From assembly GCA_016211245.1 (NCBI GenBank), contig JACQSQ010000041.1, positions 1 to 8,197 on the forward strand: a DNA stretch of 8,197 bases, in the 5' to 3' direction. The number at the start of each line of letters is the position of its first letter. Positions within the stretch are counted from its first letter, which is position 1. Source of the stretch: Candidatus Woesearchaeota archaeon. Its GTDB lineage: Archaea > Nanobdellota > Nanobdellia > Woesearchaeales > GW2011-AR4. A model generated the notes under the pieces. It was not told where the DNA came from. It saw only the letters and a program-made list of their open reading frames with translations, and made no database searches. Positions 6,202-8,197 of the stretch are shown one piece after another. The position numbers were made by a program, and so were the translations under genes.

Positions 6202-6289
6202 TAAATTTCTAATGCTTCTAATCAACGACTTAATATTAACTCTGTATTTTCCTATTAATATCTACTTAATAGTAGTAAAAATAGAAAGA

Positions 6290-6298
6290 TTTATAAAT
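6290..6298 (+). promoter_or_regulatory. TATA box of the 84-residue gene
   Basis: TTTATAAAT preceded by purine-rich AGAAAGA (BRE-like) is centred 26 bases before the ATG at 6320. The in-frame ATG at 6299 directly abuts the box and would lie upstream of the transcript. Confidence 0.5.
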
Positions 6299-6319
6299 AT
6301 GACTTATTCTTGCAGCTGC

Positions 6320-6574
6320 ATGGAACATCGCTATGATTTTTGTAATGCTGAAATAGGGGATATTATATCATTCCATTATAGGAATAAAATAAGGCATGGA
6401 AAGGTAATAAGAACAGGGAATTTTGACCCCAATTATTATGCAGATGTTGTTATTTTAGGAAATACCAATTTGGATGCTAACACCGAGTTTCCTTATTTTA
6501 GAGTATGGAGCCACAGAGAGGTATTCCTGGAAAATAAAGTAAGAGCCATAGAATCTGCTAAAAGATACGCCTGA
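6320..6574 (+). CDS. Hypothetical 84-residue protein, probably small beta-rich
   Basis: I do not recognise a family. The protein begins MEHRYDFCNAEIGDIISF and reads like a compact beta-barrel (SH3- or KOW-like): short alternating strands (IGDIISFHY, KVIRTGNF, ADVVILG) joined by polar turns. A helical, charged C-terminus follows (ENKVRAIESAKRYA). It has no membrane segment, one cysteine and many aromatic residues. The same frame is open upstream to an ATG at 6158, but that extension runs through the pseudoknotted RNA and reads as a hydrophobic stretch of low credibility. The TATA box at 6290-6298 places the leaderless start at 6320. The stop lies one base from that of the convergent 57-residue gene. 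Its position 3' of the structured RNA could be coincidence, since it has its own promoter. Confidence 0.7.
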   Translation: MEHRYDFCNAEIGDIISFHYRNKIRHGKVIRTGNFDPNYYADVVILGNTNLDANTEFPYFRVWSHREVFLENKVRAIESAKRYA

Positions 6575-6575
6575 A

Positions 6576-6749
6576 TCAATTTTGAGATTTTTTAAATTTA
6601 GGAATTACCACATAGCCAAAAAAAGCAGCTATAGCAATAACAATCCAGAAAAATAATTCTTTGATTTGATTTGTTGCCAGCAGCACCAAGTTCAGCACCA
6701 AAATAAAAACCATAAGGACTGCCAGAATTCTCAAATATTTTTTATCCAT
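6576..6749 (-). CDS. Small two-segment membrane protein (57 residues)
   Basis: The minus strand encodes MDKKYLRILAVLMVFILVLN followed by more hydrophobic sequence, 57 residues in all. Two hydrophobic segments lie at about residues 6-26 and 32-50, joined by the polar turn TNQIKE. Lysines flank both ends (DKK, KFKK), so both termini are probably cytoplasmic. Function is unknown. It starts six bases after the stop of the 43-residue gene on the same strand, which suggests one transcript and translational coupling; its own Shine-Dalgarno is weak. It converges with the 84-residue gene with one base between stops. Below 60 residues it is easily missed, but the clean amphipathic pattern and tight packing support a real gene. 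Confidence 0.6.
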   Translation of the reverse strand: MDKKYLRILAVLMVFILVLNLVLLATNQIKELFFWIVIAIAAFFGYVVIPKFKKSQN

Positions 6750-6755
6750 ATCTGG

Positions 6756-6887
6756 CTATTTCTTCAGAACCCTTTTCTTCATTCTCATGAAAACTAGCCC
6801 ATTCCGGAACTCAACTTGCTTGTGTGTGTATGCATTTGCCTCTACTGTAATGAAGTCTATCTTCTCATTCTTGTAAGAAAGTTCCAA
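6756..6887 (-). CDS. Very small basic protein with a TTG start (43 residues)
   Basis: A 43-codon frame starts with TTG at 6887 and encodes MELSYKNEKIDFITVEANAY, continuing to the basic end MRMKKRVLKK. I do not recognise it. The TTG choice rests on GGGGGTG at 6894-6900, six bases before it and close to the archaeal GGAGGTG consensus, plus a TATA-like box at 6926-6935 that would give a leader of about 18 bases. The sequence has strand-like alternation (KIDFITVEAN, VEFRNGLVFMRM) and a positively charged tail, so it may be a small beta fold. The following 57-residue membrane-protein gene begins six bases after its stop. A coding role is plausible but not certain at this length. Confidence 0.45.
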   Translation of the reverse strand: MELSYKNEKIDFITVEANAYTHKQVEFRNGLVFMRMKKRVLKK

Positions 6888-6925
6888 AAATTACACCCCC
6901 ACGTATAAAATCAAATCTCAAAATT

Positions 6926-6935
6926 AATATAAAAA
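6926..6935 (-). promoter_or_regulatory. TATA-like box for the two small minus-strand genes
   Basis: The minus strand reads TTTTTATATT. Transcription would start near 6905, ahead of the GGGGGTG Shine-Dalgarno at 6894-6900. Confidence 0.35.
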
Positions 6936-7011
6936 TCTTTTGTTTTGTCGTATAGGAATTTGTATACTGGGGTAATATTTACATTAAAAATAAGATAAGA
7001 AATAAGTATAA

Positions 7012-7245
7012 TTATCTTTTCGCCTTTGCGTCCCTTTCCCTGTTGTATCTTTCAGGCGGCCTTCTGTAATGCCTCCAGAATTCCCCTATCTTTTGCTCGT
7101 CCTGCCTCCTAACCTGAACTATCTCTTCCGGAAGATCCGGCATCGCTACTGTCATTGAGCTCGGCTTTTCCTTCCTGAATTTGGCGTATCTCTCTCTTTT
7201 TATGTTGATTTTCTTTGCCTTGTTTTTGTTTTTCTTCTTGCCCAT
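7012..7245 (-). CDS. Hypothetical 77-residue strongly basic protein
   Basis: I do not recognise a family. The N-terminus is extremely basic (MGKKKNKNKAKKINIKRERYAKFRKEK), followed by a short hydrophobic-acidic middle (MTVAMPDLPEEIVQVRRQDEQ) and a second basic part with aromatic residues (IGEFWRHYRRPPERYNRERDAKAKR). It has no cysteines and no membrane segment. A disordered RNA- or DNA-binding protein, possibly ribosome-associated, fits the composition; this is inference. The start is supported by a TATA-like box 26 bases upstream and no Shine-Dalgarno, the local leaderless pattern. It is monocistronic, separated by 124 bases from the next minus-strand gene. That gap is AT-rich and holds only a GTATA-TATAC inverted repeat at 6950-6967. 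Confidence 0.65.
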   Translation of the reverse strand: MGKKKNKNKAKKINIKRERYAKFRKEKPSSMTVAMPDLPEEIVQVRRQDEQKIGEFWRHYRRPPERYNRERDAKAKR

Positions 7246-7264
7246 ATGAGTCAGTATAGCAGAA

Positions 7265-7280
7265 CTTATATTTAAAAATT
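7265..7280 (-). promoter_or_regulatory. TATA box of the basic 77-residue gene
   Basis: The minus strand reads AATTTTTAAATATAAG, with the box centred about 26 bases upstream of the ATG at 7245. Confidence 0.45.
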
Positions 7281-7294
7281 ATGGGAAATGAAAA

Positions 7295-7309
7295 AATGCG
7301 GAGGACCGG
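7295..7309. repeat. Left copy of a tRNA-3'-end-like 15-base motif
   Basis: AATGCGGAGGACCGG matches the copy at 8064-8078 in 14 of 15 positions, in the same orientation. On the minus strand it reads CCGGTCCTCCGCATT, like the T-stem 3' strand, acceptor 3' strand and discriminator A of a tRNA, followed by a T6 run at 7291-7296. No T-loop consensus or tRNA body precedes it. Confidence 0.45.
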
Positions 7310-7384
7310 GCTATTGTATGGCAGTTCAATGCGGTGACAATTTTACATAGCAAAATTCTATAAAAATGCCAAAATAACCGAAAC

Positions 7385-7394
7385 ATTTAAATAA
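7385..7394 (+). promoter_or_regulatory. TATA box of the toxin-antitoxin operon
   Basis: ATTTAAATAA would give a transcript starting near 7416, just ahead of the GGTGA Shine-Dalgarno at 7417-7421, which lies six bases before the antitoxin ATG. Confidence 0.45.
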
Positions 7395-7416
7395 GTAATA
7401 ATACTTAACTTACTTA
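7393..7416 (+). promoter_or_regulatory. Putative autoregulatory operator of the toxin-antitoxin operon
   Basis: A perfect inverted repeat, AAGTA-N4-TACTT (7393-7406), overlaps the 3' edge of the TATA box. It runs into tandem ACTTA units (7403-7407, 7408-7412, with a partial third). Ribbon-helix-helix antitoxins usually repress their own operon by binding short inverted repeats at this position; the assignment here is by position only. Confidence 0.4.
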
Positions 7417-7427
7417 GGTGATTAAAA

Positions 7428-7655
7428 ATGACAAACATGACATTAGCAGTTCCAGAAGACCTGCACGCGATTATGAAGAAATATGATACAATAAAGTGGA
7501 GTGAGATAGCTAGAAAAGCATTATGGGATCAGGCAAGAAAATTGGAATTGATGGATAAATTGCTTGCGAAGAGTGAATTGACGGAAGAAGATGCCGAAAG
7601 AATAGGCCACAAGATAAAGCATGGAATAGCAAAAAGGCACGGATTGGTTAAATGA
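7428..7655 (+). CDS. VapB-like ribbon-helix-helix antitoxin
   Basis: A 75-residue protein with the layout of a type II antitoxin. Residues about 3-8 (NMTLAV) form the DNA-binding strand, PEDLHAIMKKYDTI the first helix, and KWSEIARKALWDQARKL the second, which together make a ribbon-helix-helix dimer domain. The C-terminal half (residues about 38-75, MDKLLAKSELTEEDAERIGHKIKHG) is charged and helical and would wrap the toxin. It neutralises the downstream PIN ribonuclease and probably represses the operon with it. Translation uses GGTGA at 7417-7421, six bases before the ATG. Its stop TGA overlaps the toxin start in an ATGA, the usual arrangement for coupled translation. Antitoxin families are highly variable, so the exact subfamily is open. 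Confidence 0.85.
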   Translation: MTNMTLAVPEDLHAIMKKYDTIKWSEIARKALWDQARKLELMDKLLAKSELTEEDAERIGHKIKHGIAKRHGLVK

Positions 7656-8065
7656 AAATAGCCGTGGACACCAATAGAGTAATTGCAGCCTTAGTGAAAG
7701 ACAGCACTACGAGAAAAATAATATTTAACAGGAATTTTGAATTTGTGACGCCAGATTGCACAATAGCAGAAATCCAAGAGCATAAAGAAGAGCTAAAAGC
7801 CAAAACAAACCTTAGCGATAACGAATTCTATATTCTTTTGGCTTTGATTTTTGAAAATATCTTGATTATTCCAAAATCCGATTATGAATCATATCTTAAT
7901 GAATGCAAAAATGATGTAAGTGATGAAGATGATATTCCATTGCTTGCTGTAGCAATTGCTTCAAAAGCTGAAGCTATTTGGGCGCATGATCCGCATTTTA
8001 AGGAGCAGAAAAAAGTTAAAGTTTTTACTAATATTGATTTGCTGAAAATAGATAATAAAAATTAA
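7652..8065 (+). CDS. PIN-domain toxin ribonuclease (VapC-like, PIN_2 type)
   Basis: A 137-residue PIN-domain protein, most likely the endoribonuclease toxin of this module. The acidic Mg2+-binding residues are in place: D6 in AVDTNRVIAAL, E40 in TIAEIQEH, D93/D94 in SDEDDIPLLAVAIA, and D113 in IWAHDPHF. The segment order, with FEFVTPDCTIAEIQEHKEEL early and AIWAHDPHFKEQKKVKVFTN near the end, resembles the PIN_2 (PF10130) variant rather than classical short VapC; I recall this pattern and did not search. Length is normal and no key residue is missing, so it should be active. Its RNA target, often initiator tRNA, rRNA or another tRNA in VapC families, cannot be read from sequence. Its stop codon ends at 8065, overlapping the first two bases of the right repeat. 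Confidence 0.9.
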   Translation: MKIAVDTNRVIAALVKDSTTRKIIFNRNFEFVTPDCTIAEIQEHKEELKAKTNLSDNEFYILLALIFENILIIPKSDYESYLNECKNDVSDEDDIPLLAVAIASKAEAIWAHDPHFKEQKKVKVFTNIDLLKIDNKN

Positions 8066-8078
8066 TGCGGAGGACAGG
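8064..8078. repeat. Right copy of the tRNA-3'-end-like 15-base motif
   Basis: AATGCGGAGGACAGG lies 769 bases from the left copy and directly abuts the toxin stop codon. On the minus strand it continues upstream as TCTGCAATCGAATCCTGT, where ATCGAAT resembles the tRNA T-loop TTCGAAT at the right distance from the acceptor strand CCTCCGC and discriminator A. Confidence 0.45.
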
Positions 8079-8197
8079 ATTCGATTGCAGACCCCCAAGC
8101 TTCGCTTGAGAATTACCTGCGTAGGCACTAAGCCAATAGGTGTCTTCAAGTCATAGCATTTCTGCTCATAACACCAATAACATGCCTAAGCCTATCC
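8066..8197 (-). ncRNA. Candidate structured RNA or degenerate tRNA-like element, possibly continuing past the edge
   Basis: No protein gene is visible here. On the minus strand several helices form: GGATAGG (8197-8191) with CCTGTCC (8078-8072), where the single non-Watson-Crick pair is G-U on this strand but C-A on the other; TAGGCA (8188-8183) with TGCCTA (8127-8122); GGTGT (8175-8171) with ACACC (8143-8139); AGCA-GAAA-TGCT (8166-8155), a GNRA tetraloop; and CAAGC-GAA-GCTTG (8108-8096). A T5 run at 8056-8060 follows on the minus strand. The 3' part also resembles the anticodon, variable and T arms of a tRNA with a 7-base loop containing GAA. Position 33 is C instead of T, and two T-stem bases appear missing, so a functional tRNA is unlikely. 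Identity is open. Confidence 0.35.

Noticed and set aside
6158..6319. N-terminal extension of the 84-residue gene starting at 6158
   Set aside because: It would run through the 3' part of the structured RNA and across the gene's own TATA box (6290-6298), and the extra residues are low-complexity hydrophobic sequence.
7281..7337. 18-codon frame with ATG at 7281, and a 14-codon frame at 8065 sharing the start MRRTG
   Set aside because: The shared peptide follows from the tRNA-like repeat; both frames are too short and lack ribosome binding sites.
8066..8197. An ordinary functional tRNA gene on the minus strand
   Set aside because: No GCGGAGG acceptor 5' strand or D arm is found, position 33 is C, and the T stem cannot form five pairs.
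1..8197. CRISPR arrays, insertion-sequence transposases or rRNA genes
   Set aside because: No regularly spaced repeats, no transposase frame and no conserved rRNA segments were seen on either strand.

Overview
The window looks like a piece of an AT-rich archaeal genome with small, tightly packed genes. The archaeal signs are TATA-type boxes 24-29 bases upstream of most start codons (leaderless transcripts), a few Shine-Dalgarno sites complementary to an archaeal 16S 3' end (GAGGTG, GGTGA, GGGGGTG), and families found mainly or often in archaea: an HTH plus zinc-ribbon regulator of the COG3357 type, a DUF5679 zinc ribbon and a PIN_2-type toxin. A DPANN-like lineage is my inference from compactness and composition; nothing here proves it.

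Left part (1-2900), hydrolases. A family M29-type metalloaminopeptidase runs off the left edge on the minus strand. A patatin-like phospholipase (minus) and a membrane-anchored alpha/beta hydrolase (plus) are divergently transcribed from a 75-base intergenic region. Together they suggest peptide and lipid or ester turnover.

Middle (2978-5875). An unrecognised 342-residue protein is followed by a zinc-ribbon regulator, a five-segment membrane protein and a HAD-family phosphatase. The regulator and the membrane protein converge, with one base between their stops. The membrane protein and the HAD phosphatase diverge from what appears to be one shared TATA box. A 49-residue DUF5679 protein closes the block.

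The stretch 5876-6319 has no convincing protein gene. At its centre, about 5979-6201, is a GC-rich segment with its own TATA box. It contains several perfect long-range helices, including a pseudoknot. I read it as a structured non-coding RNA gene of unknown class, and it is the most interesting object in the window.

Right part (6320-8197). An 84-residue unknown protein converges on a pair of very small minus-strand genes (57 and 43 residues). Then come a 77-residue, very basic protein and a VapBC-like toxin-antitoxin operon (ribbon-helix-helix antitoxin, PIN-domain toxin, ATGA overlap). The operon lies between two copies of a 15-base motif that, on the minus strand, looks like the 3' end of a tRNA. 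Beyond the toxin, the last ~130 bases can fold on the minus strand into a second structured RNA or a degenerate tRNA-like element that continues to or past the right edge.
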